A stretch of DNA of 64,000 nt from Haloarcula sp. CBA1129 (GCF_008729015.1 NZ_RKSM01000001.1:2542001-2606000), one strand, 5' to 3'. Positions 53,308-62,171 are shown, counted from the stretch's first letter. Numbers and translations: made by a program. The notes: generated by a model from the letters alone, not told the origin.

Positions 53308-54234
53308 ATGAACAACCCAATCGATAGACGGGTCGCAGCTGCCCTCCAATCATATACGGTACTTGCGGTTATCGCCATTCTCATTGGTGCCGCCGTCGTG
53401 CCGTATGCGGCGTCGGTCGCCGAGGGTGACGAACAGTACGTCGCTGTAGTGAACATCGACGAAACAATCTCCGGCTCTAGCTCACAGGACACGATACAGG
53501 AGCTCCGCGAGCTCCGCACCAACGAGTCAGTCGAAGCAGTCGTCCTCCGGGTATCGAGCCCCGGTGGGAGCGCCGCTGCCAGTGAATCGATGTATCTGGC
53601 GGTCAAGCGGCTTTCGGCTGAGAAGCCGGTGTACACGAGCGTCAACCAGTACGCCGCCTCCGGCGCGTACTACACTGCGGTCCCGAGCGACCGCATCTAC
53701 GTGACGCCGGCCAGTATCGTCGGGCACGTCGGCGTTATCGGAACCGCGCCGAGTGACGGTCTGAGCGCCGCCGCCACAACTGGACCTGACAAGGCCCATC
53801 GAGGCATGACACGCGATGAGTACTACGCCAGTCTCGAATCGATGAAGCGGGCCTTCGTCGGTGCGGTCATGACCGAACGCGGTGACAGGCTCAAGGTCTC
53901 CCGCGAGACTGTCGCTGAAGCGTCAGCCTATCAAGGCGGTCGCGCCGTACAGACCGGCTATGCGGATGAAGTCGGTGGACTCGAAGCCGCGATAGCTGGT
54001 GCGGCCGAAGCCGCTGAACTCTCGGAGTATCAGGTCGTCTACCACAACCCCGCGGACCCACGGGGGCTGTTCCTTCTCACTGGCGGCAGTGAAGCCGGTG
54101 GGAACGCTACTGTCGCCGCCGAAGGCGCCCCGTACACGTTCCAGGGCGTCGACACAGTTCACTTCCTCATGATATACGGCACGCCGGAAAACCAGCAGGT
54201 CGTCTACAACAGCAGCGCACAGGGAGGTGCCTGA
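53308..54234 (+). CDS. sppA: Signal peptide peptidase SppA (S49 family)
   Basis: A 308-residue membrane-anchored serine protease that trims leftover signal peptides. One N-terminal membrane helix (about residues 15-37) is followed by the protease domain: VVLRVSSPGGSAAASE, the nucleophile S118 in NQYAASGAYYTA, SIVGHVGVIG, and a probable catalytic Lys at K162. It carries the GYADEVGGLEAAI end of the core. It overlaps the ribosome-binding site of the following gene, making a two-gene operon. Confidence 0.9.
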   Translation: MNNPIDRRVAAALQSYTVLAVIAILIGAAVVPYAASVAEGDEQYVAVVNIDETISGSSSQDTIQELRELRTNESVEAVVLRVSSPGGSAAASESMYLAVKRLSAEKPVYTSVNQYAASGAYYTAVPSDRIYVTPASIVGHVGVIGTAPSDGLSAAATTGPDKAHRGMTRDEYYASLESMKRAFVGAVMTERGDRLKVSRETVAEASAYQGGRAVQTGYADEVGGLEAAIAGAAEAAELSEYQVVYHNPADPRGLFLLTGGSEAGGNATVAAEGAPYTFQGVDTVHFLMIYGTPENQQVVYNSSAQGGA

Positions 54235-54235
54235 A

Positions 54236-55312
54236 ATGTCAGCCGATAGATCACGTCCGAGTACGGTTGCCCGAGCAGGGTTTTTCATCGGTATACTCGT
54301 TCTTTCAGTAGTTGTCGGCACCGTCGCGATTGGCGGTGGTGGTCAGGCAGCCCCCGATGTCACTCAGGTGAACGCCCCGTCGTTCAACAGCGACAAGTCC
54401 GTCGCGACGCCGGCAGACGAGAGCGGTGAGCTCTCGATGTCGGCCGACGCGTCCGGGAAGGTCGTCGTTATCGACGTCGCTCACGCTGGCGATATCGACC
54501 GCGAAGCCCTCACGCCGCTTGTATCGACCCTGACCCAAAACGGAGCAACGGTGCGCTACCACGTCGGTGAACGACAGAGCGGAAGCCCGCTCAACGAGTC
54601 ACTCCGTTCGGCTGACGCCTTCGTCGTCCTCGGTGCGGAACAACGCTACACCGAGAGCGAACTGAACGGTCTGACCGCATTCAGCGATGCAGGCGGTCGC
54701 GTGCTCTTGCTGAACGAGCCGTCACAGGCGAGTCCCGCCGGCTTTGGACTTTTCGGCCCGATTCGGTCGGATAGCGTAACCAACCCGATGTCCCCACTGG
54801 CGAGCCAGTACGGCCTCTCGTACGGGAACGGCTACCTGTACAACATGCACGAGTACGACACCAACTACCAGAACGTCTACGCGACGCCGACGGGCGATAC
54901 GGCACTCACCGAAGGCGTCGACCGAGCGGTCTTCTACGCCGCGCTCCCAGTTCAGGGCGGTGACACCGCGCTCACGACCACGGAACAGACAACGCTCTCG
55001 AAGACCCGGCGACAGGACACGTACGGCGTCGTTGCCCGCTCGGGGAACGTCGTCACCGTCGGTGATACGAGCGTGTTCACACAGGAGTTCCTCTACCGGG
55101 CCGACAACGAGCAACTGGTCGGGAATCTGCTTGATTTCCTCGTCACGGGAGAGAAATCGCCCGCAAACGCACCACAACCACCAGAATCCGGTGATTCTGG
55201 ACCCGGCGGCTCGCTCCCCGGGACCGGAATGGGCGGTGGCGGCGCACTACCATCTGAGCCGGACACAACCCCGGCATCCGAACCGAATGAGACCATGAGG
55301 TCCGACGAGTAG
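54236..55312 (+). CDS. Membrane-anchored DUF4350-like protein
   Basis: A 358-residue protein with one N-terminal membrane helix (GFFIGILVLSVVVGTVAI), then a Rossmann-like domain (KVVVIDVAHAGDIDREAL, RVLLLNEPSQAS, NVVTVGDTSVFTQEFLYRA) of the DUF4350/class-I-glutamine-amidotransferase-like type. A Pro/Gly/Ser-rich tail follows. A very good ribosome-binding sequence (AGGGAGGTG, 54221-54229) sits six bases before the ATG, inside the end of sppA. The function is unknown; the pairing suggests a surface proteolysis or quality-control partner. Confidence 0.75.
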   Translation: MSADRSRPSTVARAGFFIGILVLSVVVGTVAIGGGGQAAPDVTQVNAPSFNSDKSVATPADESGELSMSADASGKVVVIDVAHAGDIDREALTPLVSTLTQNGATVRYHVGERQSGSPLNESLRSADAFVVLGAEQRYTESELNGLTAFSDAGGRVLLLNEPSQASPAGFGLFGPIRSDSVTNPMSPLASQYGLSYGNGYLYNMHEYDTNYQNVYATPTGDTALTEGVDRAVFYAALPVQGGDTALTTTEQTTLSKTRRQDTYGVVARSGNVVTVGDTSVFTQEFLYRADNEQLVGNLLDFLVTGEKSPANAPQPPESGDSGPGGSLPGTGMGGGGALPSEPDTTPASEPNETMRSDE

Positions 55313-55389
55313 GGCGTCACCGCGACGTTCGTCGGATATACTGACAGAACAAGAGCAAAACAGCGATTGCCGAACCGCGGCCGGTGCAG

Positions 55390-55707
55390 TCAGTCGTCGA
55401 TGTCGAACACGCGACGCAGTTCGCGCTCGATTTCGTCGATGTATTCGGAGAGTACGGCGTCGAGTTTCTCGTCGTCGACGATGACCGCCGAAAGCCGCTC
55501 TGTCGGGTTCTCGGGTAGTTCGACGCTGAACTCGCCGTCCTCGTAGAACGGTTCTGACTCGTTGAGGATTTGCTGGTCAATCGCGTGGACCAGTTCGGAG
55601 TCGTACGTGTCGTTCATCCGCTCGAAGGCGTTCTTGTAGGCCTTCTGGAGCTCCGGGAAGTAGTTCGCGTACTTGTCCTCGAACTTCTCGGGATCGAACT
55701 CTGTCAT
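55390..55707 (-). CDS. Conserved haloarchaeal protein (DUF5783-like)
   Basis: A 105-residue soluble, very acidic, mostly helical protein (MTEFDPEKFEDKYANYFPEL, then IDEIERELRRVFDIDD). I recall it as DUF5783, a family of unknown function confined to halophiles. No motif for metal, nucleotide or membrane is present. The following gene on the same strand is 42 nt upstream. Confidence 0.75.
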   Translation of the reverse strand: MTEFDPEKFEDKYANYFPELQKAYKNAFERMNDTYDSELVHAIDQQILNESEPFYEDGEFSVELPENPTERLSAVIVDDEKLDAVLSEYIDEIERELRRVFDIDD

Positions 55708-55749
55708 TGCCAGAACGGTACGGGGCTGGGGATAAAGATGACCCGATGT

Positions 55750-55983
55750 TCACCGTTGAATCGTGCGCGCGTCCTTCTGGGGGAGATACATCGTGAGATA
55801 CGCAACGAAACAGATGCCGAAGATGCCACCCAGAACGAGAAAGACGCGGATATCTAGCCCGGCGATAGCGGTGATGATCTCTTGCAGCGTCGTCCGCGGG
55901 TTCGCGAAGCCAAAGGTCTCAGTGTAGGCTAACAGGCCGGCGACGACCACGAGCGCGAGATCGAACAGGCCCCGAGAGTCCAT
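55750..55983 (-). CDS. Two-helix membrane protein of unknown function
   Basis: A 77-residue protein with two to three membrane helices (LFDLALVVVAGLLAYTETFG and VFLVLGGIFGICFVAYLTMY) and a short basic tail. No family is recognised. It is upstream of the DUF5783-like gene on the same strand and may be co-transcribed with it. A CTTTTATTG-like AT-rich box lies near 56013-56022 on the opposite strand only. Confidence 0.6.
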   Translation of the reverse strand: MDSRGLFDLALVVVAGLLAYTETFGFANPRTTLQEIITAIAGLDIRVFLVLGGIFGICFVAYLTMYLPQKDARTIQR

Positions 55984-56078
55984 CGTGGGGTGTTCGGAGA
56001 AGCGGACGTATAGCTTTTATTGCTGATACCGGCTGCCGAGTGCTACTTCGCCGTACCGCTCGTTTTGCTGGGTTTCGG

Positions 56079-57542
56079 TTACGATAGTTGCTCGCTGATA
56101 ATCTCGTCAGCCGCGTCGATGAACGCCGCTTCCTCACCAGCCGGAATGGTTGCGCCCGCCGCGATGTCGTGCCCGCCGCCATCGCCACCGACGGACTGGG
56201 CGGCGTCACGCATCACGACGGACAGGTCGACACCTCGGCCCACCAGCGGGCCGGTCGCCCGCGAGGACACCTTTGTCTCGTCCGCGTCAGTGCTGGCAAA
56301 CGCGATGATGGGTTTGTCCGAATCGACGCCGTCGGTCCCCAGCGCCATCCCGGCGACGATGCCGACGATGGTCTCGCGGATGGCGTCACCGGCATCGAAC
56401 CACTGAACCGTCCCGGCCTTGGTGACGCCGCGCTCCTTGACGAGCGTGAGTCCGTCCGAGAGGTTCCGGCGGTGGTTCGACAGCAGCGTCCGCGCCCGCG
56501 CAAGCGGCGCGTCGCGTTCGCCGAGACACACCGCCAGCCCCACATCAGCCCGTTCGTAGCGGGCCGTGGCGTTCAGCAGTGTCGAAAACTCGCTCGCGTC
56601 CCTGAGTTCCGTCCCGCGCGGTTCCGCAGTCAGTGTGTAGGTCGTGCCGATGAGCGTCTCTATCTTGTCGGCCGGGACGCCGCGCTCGACGGCACGCTGG
56701 ACCAGCCCGCTGGCGACGGTCTGGCGCTCGTCGTCGGAGAGGTCCGCCCACGTTCGCCAGTCGCCGTCTGCTTGCAGGTCCAGACCGAGACCTTCGAGGA
56801 ACCGCGTCGCGCCGGCCTGATCGTTCGAGATGCCCGGAATCGGGACCTCCGTGGCGTACTCAAGCAGCTTCGGCAGCGGCCGGGTCTGTTTGCCGTACAG
56901 CGAGAGGTCGGTCCCCTCTTCCAGCACGTCAGCGGCGACGCCCTCCTCGACGAGGCCGGCGTTGGCCCCGACAAGTTCGCCGCCGACGGCCTGCATGTCT
57001 CCGACTGCGCCGACGACTGCCAACGCGGCGAGATCGCGGTTGTCCGTGTCCTCCGTGTCGAGGGCGCGAGCGAGGACGTACGCCGCACCTGCACCTGAAA
57101 GCTCTGACGCGCCGTTGATCCCTTCGAGGAGTGGGTTGAGATGGGTCTCGAAGTCGGCGTAGCCGTCGGTGTCGACGACCGCATCGGGATGGCAGTCGGC
57201 CGGGTCCGCAGGCTGGTGGTGGTCGGCGATGACCGCCTCGAAGTCGTCGGCCGCGACGTGCTCGGAGATAACATCGAGCTGGCCCGAGCCGAAGTCAGTG
57301 AACAGGACGGTGTCGTACTCGCGGGCCGCAATGCTCTCGATTTCGGCGGCGTCGAGTTGCTTTTTGAACACGGTCTCGACGGGGATGCCGGCCCGCGACA
57401 GCGCCGCGGTGGCGATAGCGGCACTGGTCAGCCCATCGGCGTCGATGTGGGAGGCCAGCAACACGCGGTCGGCCTGCCGAAGTCGGTCGGCACATACCGC
57501 CGCGCGGTCCGCGAGCGCTGGAACGGGGCCGGTCGTAGTCAT
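56079..57542 (-). CDS. RecJ-like DHH/DHHA1 phosphoesterase
   Basis: A 487-residue single-strand-specific nuclease-type protein. Motifs of the DHH superfamily are SHIDADGLTSAA (I), FTDFGSGQLD (II), IADHHQPAD (III) and the later AVVGAVGDM (IV). The C-terminal DHHA1 domain has the GGDGGGHDIAAGATIP nucleic-acid-binding loop. In archaea such RecJ homologues act in DNA repair and in the replisome with GINS (GAN), or on RNA. No replication gene is adjacent. Middle residues 200-330 form the linker and insertion typical of the archaeal type. Confidence 0.9.
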   Translation of the reverse strand: MTTTGPVPALADRAAVCADRLRQADRVLLASHIDADGLTSAAIATAALSRAGIPVETVFKKQLDAAEIESIAAREYDTVLFTDFGSGQLDVISEHVAADDFEAVIADHHQPADPADCHPDAVVDTDGYADFETHLNPLLEGINGASELSGAGAAYVLARALDTEDTDNRDLAALAVVGAVGDMQAVGGELVGANAGLVEEGVAADVLEEGTDLSLYGKQTRPLPKLLEYATEVPIPGISNDQAGATRFLEGLGLDLQADGDWRTWADLSDDERQTVASGLVQRAVERGVPADKIETLIGTTYTLTAEPRGTELRDASEFSTLLNATARYERADVGLAVCLGERDAPLARARTLLSNHRRNLSDGLTLVKERGVTKAGTVQWFDAGDAIRETIVGIVAGMALGTDGVDSDKPIIAFASTDADETKVSSRATGPLVGRGVDLSVVMRDAAQSVGGDGGGHDIAAGATIPAGEEAAFIDAADEIISEQLS

Positions 57543-57617
57543 TGTACTGGTGATAGGTGCGCTCCGGGATAAAAACGTTCAGACGTGGAGTCGTTCACAG
57601 TGGTCTGATATGGCCAG

Positions 57618-58169
57618 TCAGGCGACCTTCCGCTGGTCAGTGAGTGAAACCGCCCGGTCGGCCGTCTCGACGGTCGTCCGGACGGTTATCCAGCCGCCCG
57701 CCCGTTCGATGGCGAAAGCGTCACCGAACGACAGGTCGACGCGCCGGGTCGTGGTGTAAGACCCCCCTACTTCGAGCGTGCCCACGTCCTCAGAGCCCTC
57801 CCAGACCACGTCACCGTCGGTCGAGTTGCCCGCATAGATCCGCGTATAGACGGTGACATCCTCGGCCGTGCTGTTTTGCTGGTTCGTCAGTGTGGAGGTC
57901 ACGTCTCGGCAGGTCTGTCCGCACTCCTCGATGGCATCGACAGTGAACGTGAACGGCGGGGTGCTGGCCGCGCCGACAGCAGAACCAGCAGCACCCTCAG
58001 TGTTTGCGGTGCCGCTCTCAGTGGCTTCAGCGGTCCCCGTCGGGAACTCCGAGCGGTCCGAATCGCCGCTCTCCGCCTGAAACGGGCCGGTGCCGGCGAC
58101 GAACGCCCCGCCGACGCCCGCAAGCAAGAGCACGACGACGATGCCAGCGGCGAGTAGCCTCCTGTTCAT
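57618..58169 (-). CDS. Membrane-anchored extracytoplasmic beta protein
   Basis: A 183-residue protein of unknown function. An N-terminal helix (LLAAGIVVVLLLAGVGGAFV) anchors or exports it, followed by an acidic low-complexity linker and an Ig-like domain with the pair IEECGQTCRD, which could form a disulfide or bind metal. The domain resembles FxLYD-type folds (TVYTRIYAGNSTDGDVVWEG). Its ATG overlaps the stop of the upstream small secreted gene (ATGA), so the two are made together. Confidence 0.68.
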   Translation of the reverse strand: MNRRLLAAGIVVVLLLAGVGGAFVAGTGPFQAESGDSDRSEFPTGTAEATESGTANTEGAAGSAVGAASTPPFTFTVDAIEECGQTCRDVTSTLTNQQNSTAEDVTVYTRIYAGNSTDGDVVWEGSEDVGTLEVGGSYTTTRRVDLSFGDAFAIERAGGWITVRTTVETADRAVSLTDQRKVA

Positions 58170-58423
58170 CGGCCTACGTCCCATCCTGTCGCCTCACTCA
58201 TGCCCGGTCCCGGGCTGGCGTCGCTCCCGCCGGCGAGGAACTCCTGAATCGCTTCGATGATCGTCGTGACGAAGTCAGGGACCTGATCCGGGAGCCCGCT
58301 GGGCGGACCGACAGCGTCCGTTGTGTCGCCGGTGTCAAGCGCGGGCGCGGCTGAATCCGTCCCAGTCAAAAGCGTCAGCGCGAGTCCCAGCGTCCCAGCC
58401 GTCCGGAGTAGGGTTTGTGTCAT
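58166..58423 (-). CDS. Small secreted protein of unknown function
   Basis: An 85-residue protein with a likely signal peptide (LLRTAGTLGLALTLLTGTDS, cleavage near SAA). A short acidic Pro/Gly-rich mature part follows, with one amphipathic helix (VPDFVTTIIEAIQEFLAGG). It has no Cys and no known family. It is coupled by ATGA to the membrane-anchored gene downstream. ATG at 58423 is preferred over GTG two codons earlier. Confidence 0.6.
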   Translation of the reverse strand: MTQTLLRTAGTLGLALTLLTGTDSAAPALDTGDTTDAVGPPSGLPDQVPDFVTTIIEAIQEFLAGGSDASPGPGMSEATGWDVGR

Positions 58424-58540
58424 CGTCACTTGTTCGTTGATTCCGGCACCCCATCAAGTAGTCAGACGGTAAGATCGAATAGCCGTGGATTTCCGTCGTT
58501 TTAGTCGGGTAAACTCGAATTAAATCGAGTAATACCCTGT

Positions 58541-58550
58541 TATTATAATG
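58541..58550 (+). promoter_or_regulatory. Candidate pspA promoter
   Basis: TATTATAATG is a strong TATA-like box whose expected start site (25-30 nt downstream) falls almost exactly on the ATG of a 23-codon leader ORF at 58572, 68 nt before pspA. Two inverted repeats flank it: ACTCGA/TCGAGT (58513-58530) and ATGGT/ACCAT (58548-58561). Confidence 0.5.
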
Positions 58551-58571
58551 GTATCAACCATACGAGAGGAC

Positions 58572-58643
58572 ATGAGTGCTATCACGGCCGAGCCGCAGCC
58601 GGTGCCGAATCGAGTTATGTGTCCGGCGGAGCGGCCCCAATGA
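58572..58643 (+). CDS. Possible 23-codon leader peptide coupled to pspA
   Basis: An ATG following GAGAGGAC opens a 23-residue frame (MSAITAEPQPVPNRVMCPAE, then RPQ). Its TGA overlaps the pspA ATG as ATGA. The promoter position predicts a transcript starting at or next to this ATG, so ribosomes would read the leader first and reach pspA by reinitiation. The peptide resembles nothing known. It could be a chance frame. Confidence 0.35.
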   Translation: MSAITAEPQPVPNRVMCPAERPQ

Positions 58644-59365
58644 GCCTTCTCCGACGGTTTGCGTTTGCGATCCGCGCCAAGCTCAATGCCCTGCTAAACC
58701 GCACCTCGGACCCGACGGCGGAGCTAGACTACTCCTACGAGCAGATGCGGGACGAACTGCAGGACGTGACCCGCGGTGTCGCTGACGTGACCACGCAGAA
58801 GAAACGTCTGGAGATTCATCGCCAGCGGCTGCGGTCCAACGTCGAGAAACACGACACACAGGCCCGGGCTGCCCTACAGGAGGGGCGTGATGACCTCGCG
58901 CGCCGGGCGCTGGAAAAGAAGCAGGTGAACGTCAGCCAGATCACGGAGCTGACGGGCCAGATTGAGGACCTGCAGGAGACCCAAGACCGACTGGTCGGCA
59001 AGCGGGCCGAACTCAGCAGCCAGATCGAGCAGTTCCGCACGAAGAAAGAGACGATGAAGGCCCGCTATCAGGCCGCTGAGGCGTCAACACGGGTATCAGA
59101 GGCGTTTACCGGCGCGGGTGATACGATGGCCGACGTGCATCGCTCCATCGAGCGAGCGACAGAGCGCACGGAGCAGATGGAGGCGCGTGCGGCCGCGCTG
59201 GAGGAACTCGAAGCGAGCGGCCAGCTCGAATCCGTACTCGACGGGGGCGATTCAATCGATCAAGAACTCGACCGGCTGTCCAGCGAGCGCGCTGTCGAGA
59301 ACGAACTGGCGACGCTGCGGGCCGAGATGGACGAGCGCGACGCCGTCGGAGAAGCGGCAGAATAG
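58640..59365 (+). CDS. pspA: PspA/IM30/Vipp1 family membrane-stress protein
   Basis: A 241-residue ESCRT-III-like coiled-coil protein that binds and repairs stressed membranes. It starts with an amphipathic helix (LLRRFAFAIRAKLNALLNRT) for membrane insertion, then has long charged coiled coils (TTQKKRLEIHRQRLRSNVEK and QITELTGQIEDLQETQDRLV). A short acidic tail ends it. The start at 58640 is set by the family N-terminus and lies in ATGA overlap with a possible leader ORF. Confidence 0.9.
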   Translation: MSLLRRFAFAIRAKLNALLNRTSDPTAELDYSYEQMRDELQDVTRGVADVTTQKKRLEIHRQRLRSNVEKHDTQARAALQEGRDDLARRALEKKQVNVSQITELTGQIEDLQETQDRLVGKRAELSSQIEQFRTKKETMKARYQAAEASTRVSEAFTGAGDTMADVHRSIERATERTEQMEARAAALEELEASGQLESVLDGGDSIDQELDRLSSERAVENELATLRAEMDERDAVGEAAE

Positions 59366-59399
59366 CATCACAGAGGCGTCAGAAGCGAGTCCAGATTCG

Positions 59400-60203
59400 T
59401 TACTCGTGGTGTGTCGGTGCGGCCGCTTCGACGGCCGCGCAGGCCAGCGCCTCGAAGTCGGCCTGCTCAGGAACGACATCGACCGAGATACCGGCGTCCT
59501 CAGCCGTCTCTCGTGTTGGCTCGCCGATAGCGCCGACCGTCGCCTCGTTCAGCCCGTCGATAGCGGCCTCGCGGACCCCGCGGTCCGCGGCCGCGTCGAG
59601 GAAGTGCTCGACAGTGAGCGAGGAGGTGAACAGCGCCGCGTCGAGGTCCCCGCTGGCAGCCAGTTCGGCGGACTTGCCCGACTCTGGGGGCCGGACCAGC
59701 CGGTACAGCACGGTTTCGTGGACGTACGCCCCGGCGTCCTCCAGCCCGTCGGTCAGCACGGCGGAGCCGTGGTCCGACCGGGCGACTTCGACTCGCGCGC
59801 CGGCCACCGCCCCGGCCAGCGTTTCGACCAGTCCAGTCGAAGAGTACTCCGCGGGGATGATGTCGACGCCGTAACCGGCCTCGTGGAGCGCCTCGGCGGT
59901 CGATTCGCCGATGGCGCACACCGTCGCCTCACCGGGGCCCCAGCCGGCCGCGGCGGCGAGTTCGACGCCGGTCTTGCTCGTCAGGACGACGTAGTCGGCG
60001 TCGGTACGCGGCACGACCGGGGTCTCGTCGACGTTACGCTCATCGCTATTGCCGCGGTCACCGGCCGCCGTCGCCGGTTCGACCGCCAGCATCGGGTCCG
60101 GCACCGGATCGGCACCGAGCGATTCCAGCAGTTCGACCGCGCCGTCGAGGCGGTCGTCGTCGGGGCGGAACGCGGCGACGCGAAGGCGGGGTTCCTCGCG
60201 CAT
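59400..60203 (-). CDS. hemD: Uroporphyrinogen-III synthase
   Basis: A 267-residue enzyme that closes linear hydroxymethylbilane to uroporphyrinogen III. The fold's two alpha/beta lobes are visible (LRVAAFRPDDDRLDGAVELL, TVCAIGESTAEALHEAGYGV and ATVGAIGEPTRETAEDAGIS), with typical weak conservation. It is third in the minus-strand operon hemC-cobA-hemD and overlaps cobA by one base, which supports the assignment strongly. Confidence 0.92.
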   Translation of the reverse strand: MREEPRLRVAAFRPDDDRLDGAVELLESLGADPVPDPMLAVEPATAAGDRGNSDERNVDETPVVPRTDADYVVLTSKTGVELAAAAGWGPGEATVCAIGESTAEALHEAGYGVDIIPAEYSSTGLVETLAGAVAGARVEVARSDHGSAVLTDGLEDAGAYVHETVLYRLVRPPESGKSAELAASGDLDAALFTSSLTVEHFLDAAADRGVREAAIDGLNEATVGAIGEPTRETAEDAGISVDVVPEQADFEALACAAVEAAAPTHHE

Positions 60204-60964
60204 CAGTACCCCTCCAAGAACTCTACCACCCGGTCGCGCTCGCCGGCCACGTCGCCGATGACGGTGATGGCAGGCGGTTCGATACCGGCCTCGTCACGGA
60301 CCGAAACGATGGTGTCGAGGGTCCCGGTTGCGACCTGCTGGTCCGGCCACGTCGCGCGTTCGACGAGCGCCACGGGCGTGTCGGGGTCCATCCCCGCCTC
60401 GCGCAGGGCGTCGGTGTACTGGGGGAGTTTGCCGACGCCCATCAGAACGACGAGGGTGCCGCCGGTCGCCGCGAGCGCGGCCCAGTCGACGGCGGATTCG
60501 TCCTTCGTGGGGTCCTCGTGGCCGGTGACGAAAGACACAGAGGAGGTGTGGTCGCGGTGCGTGACCGGGATACCGGCCGCTTCGGGGCCGGCAATGGCGC
60601 TCGTGATGCCGGGGACGATTTCGACGGGAATCCCGTTGTCCGCGAGGTGGGCCAGTTCCTCGCCGCCACGGCCAAAGACGGTCGGGTCGCCGCCTTTCAG
60701 CCGGACGACAGTGTTACCCGCTTCGGCCAGTTCGACCAGCCGAGCGTTGGTGTACTCCTGAGGCGTCCACTCGCCGCCGGCGCGCTTGCCCACGTCCTCG
60801 CGTTTCTCCTCCGGAATCATCCCGATGATTTCGGGGCCGGGGAGCTTGTCGTGTAGCACTACGTCGGCGTCCTCCAGCAGGCGCTTTGCCTTGACCGTCA
60901 GCAGGTCCGGATCGCCGGGACCGGAGCCGACCAGATACACCTTGCCGGGCGCGGTATCCGTCAT
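60203..60964 (-). CDS. cobA: Uroporphyrinogen-III C-methyltransferase
   Basis: A 253-residue SUMT that methylates uroporphyrinogen III at C2 and C7 to precorrin-2, the entry to siroheme, cobalamin and, in archaea, heme by the Ahb route. The signatures are VYLVGSGPGDPDLLTVKAK, VVLHDKLPGPEI, RLKGGDPTVFGRGGEE and GITSAIAGPEAAGIPVTHRD. One-base overlaps on both sides place it in an operon with hemC and hemD. Confidence 0.97.
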   Translation of the reverse strand: MTDTAPGKVYLVGSGPGDPDLLTVKAKRLLEDADVVLHDKLPGPEIIGMIPEEKREDVGKRAGGEWTPQEYTNARLVELAEAGNTVVRLKGGDPTVFGRGGEELAHLADNGIPVEIVPGITSAIAGPEAAGIPVTHRDHTSSVSFVTGHEDPTKDESAVDWAALAATGGTLVVLMGVGKLPQYTDALREAGMDPDTPVALVERATWPDQQVATGTLDTIVSVRDEAGIEPPAITVIGDVAGERDRVVEFLEGY

Positions 60965-62115
60965 TATTCGTCTTCCTCTCGCGCCGTCGAGGCGTCGTCG
61001 TCAGCGTCTGTCGAGTCTCGCTTTGCCTCGGCGATGAGGTCGTCCGCGCCCTGCTCAGCGAGTTCGGCCGCGAGGTCCTGTGCCGCGTCGATGTGGTACT
61101 CGGCCGGGACGTCGCGACCGACCGAAACCTCCTCCGTGCCGTCCTGTGAGAGCACTCGGACCCGCGTGTGGACGACGCCCCCTTCCAGATGGGCGTGGAC
61201 GCCGATAGGCGCGACGCAGCCACCGCCGAGTTCTTCGAGAATCGTCCGCTCGACGGTCGTTTCGACGCGCGTCTGTGGATCGTCGATCCGGTCTTTGATG
61301 TCCAGCGCGAGGTCGCCGTCGACGGCAGTAACTGCCAGCGCACCTTGTCCCGGAGCCGGCACGAACCGGTCGGGGTCGAGGTCGGCCATGCCGACGTAGC
61401 GCGTGAGCCCGGCCCGGTGGAGCCCCGCCTTCGCCAGCACGATAGCGTCGTACTCGGTGTCCGGGTCCCGTTCCATCGCCCGCCGTTCGAACTCGGTGAG
61501 GTCGTCGAACCACTCCTCGACGGTGCGGTCGTAGGGGTGTTCTGCTTCCTCGTCGGTATCGGGGTCGCCAGCGTCGCCCTTCCGCTCCTGTTCGGCCTCG
61601 TGGCGCTCTTGATGTTCCTGCTGGAGCGATGGGGCCAGCAGCTTCGCGAGACGCGTGTCGACGTTGCCCCGAAGCGGTTCGACGGTGAGGTCGTCGCGCT
61701 CAGCGAGCAGCTGTGCCTTGCGTCGAAGGCTCGACGTGCCGACGGTTGCCCCCTCCGGCAGTTCATCGAGCGAGCGGCCGTCGGGCGTCACCAGTACGTC
61801 CTCGGCGGCGGCCCGCTCGGGGACCGCCGCGACGACGAGGCTGTCAGGCCGTTCGGTCGGCATGTCCTTCATCGAGTGGACTGCCGCGTCGAGTTCGCCG
61901 TCGAGCACCTTCTCGTCGAGGCTGCGAACGAACGCCCCGGTTTTGCCCAGTCGGTGGATGAGTTCGTCCCGTATCTGGTCGCCCGTCGTCTCCACTTCGA
62001 CGAGTTCGACCGAGAGTCGACGACTGCTCAGCGCGTCCCGGACCGTCGCCGCTTGGCGTAACGCGAGGTCCGAGCCCCGCGTCGCCAGTTGCAGTGTCTC
62101 CCCGCGTGTTGTCAT
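60964..62115 (-). CDS. hemC: Hydroxymethylbilane synthase (porphobilinogen deaminase)
   Basis: A 383-residue enzyme that links four porphobilinogens. It has the substrate-binding KTGAFVRSLDEKVLDGELD and HSMKDMPTERP, GTSSLRRKAQL, PLRGNVDTRL, APGQGAL, and the cofactor-bearing Cys (C300) in GGGCVAPIGVH. Residues about 160-222 are an acidic, Gln/Glu/Asp-rich insertion absent from bacterial HemC, between the RLAKL strand and the DAIVLAKAGL strand. The start at 62115 gives the family N-terminus LQLATRGSDLAL. Confidence 0.96.
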   Translation of the reverse strand: MTTRGETLQLATRGSDLALRQAATVRDALSSRRLSVELVEVETTGDQIRDELIHRLGKTGAFVRSLDEKVLDGELDAAVHSMKDMPTERPDSLVVAAVPERAAAEDVLVTPDGRSLDELPEGATVGTSSLRRKAQLLAERDDLTVEPLRGNVDTRLAKLLAPSLQQEHQERHEAEQERKGDAGDPDTDEEAEHPYDRTVEEWFDDLTEFERRAMERDPDTEYDAIVLAKAGLHRAGLTRYVGMADLDPDRFVPAPGQGALAVTAVDGDLALDIKDRIDDPQTRVETTVERTILEELGGGCVAPIGVHAHLEGGVVHTRVRVLSQDGTEEVSVGRDVPAEYHIDAAQDLAAELAEQGADDLIAEAKRDSTDADDDASTAREEDE

Positions 62116-62171
62116 ACTCGACACTCCTCGGCCAGCGCGTAAAAACGCACTTCTTCGTCGATTCGATGTCG

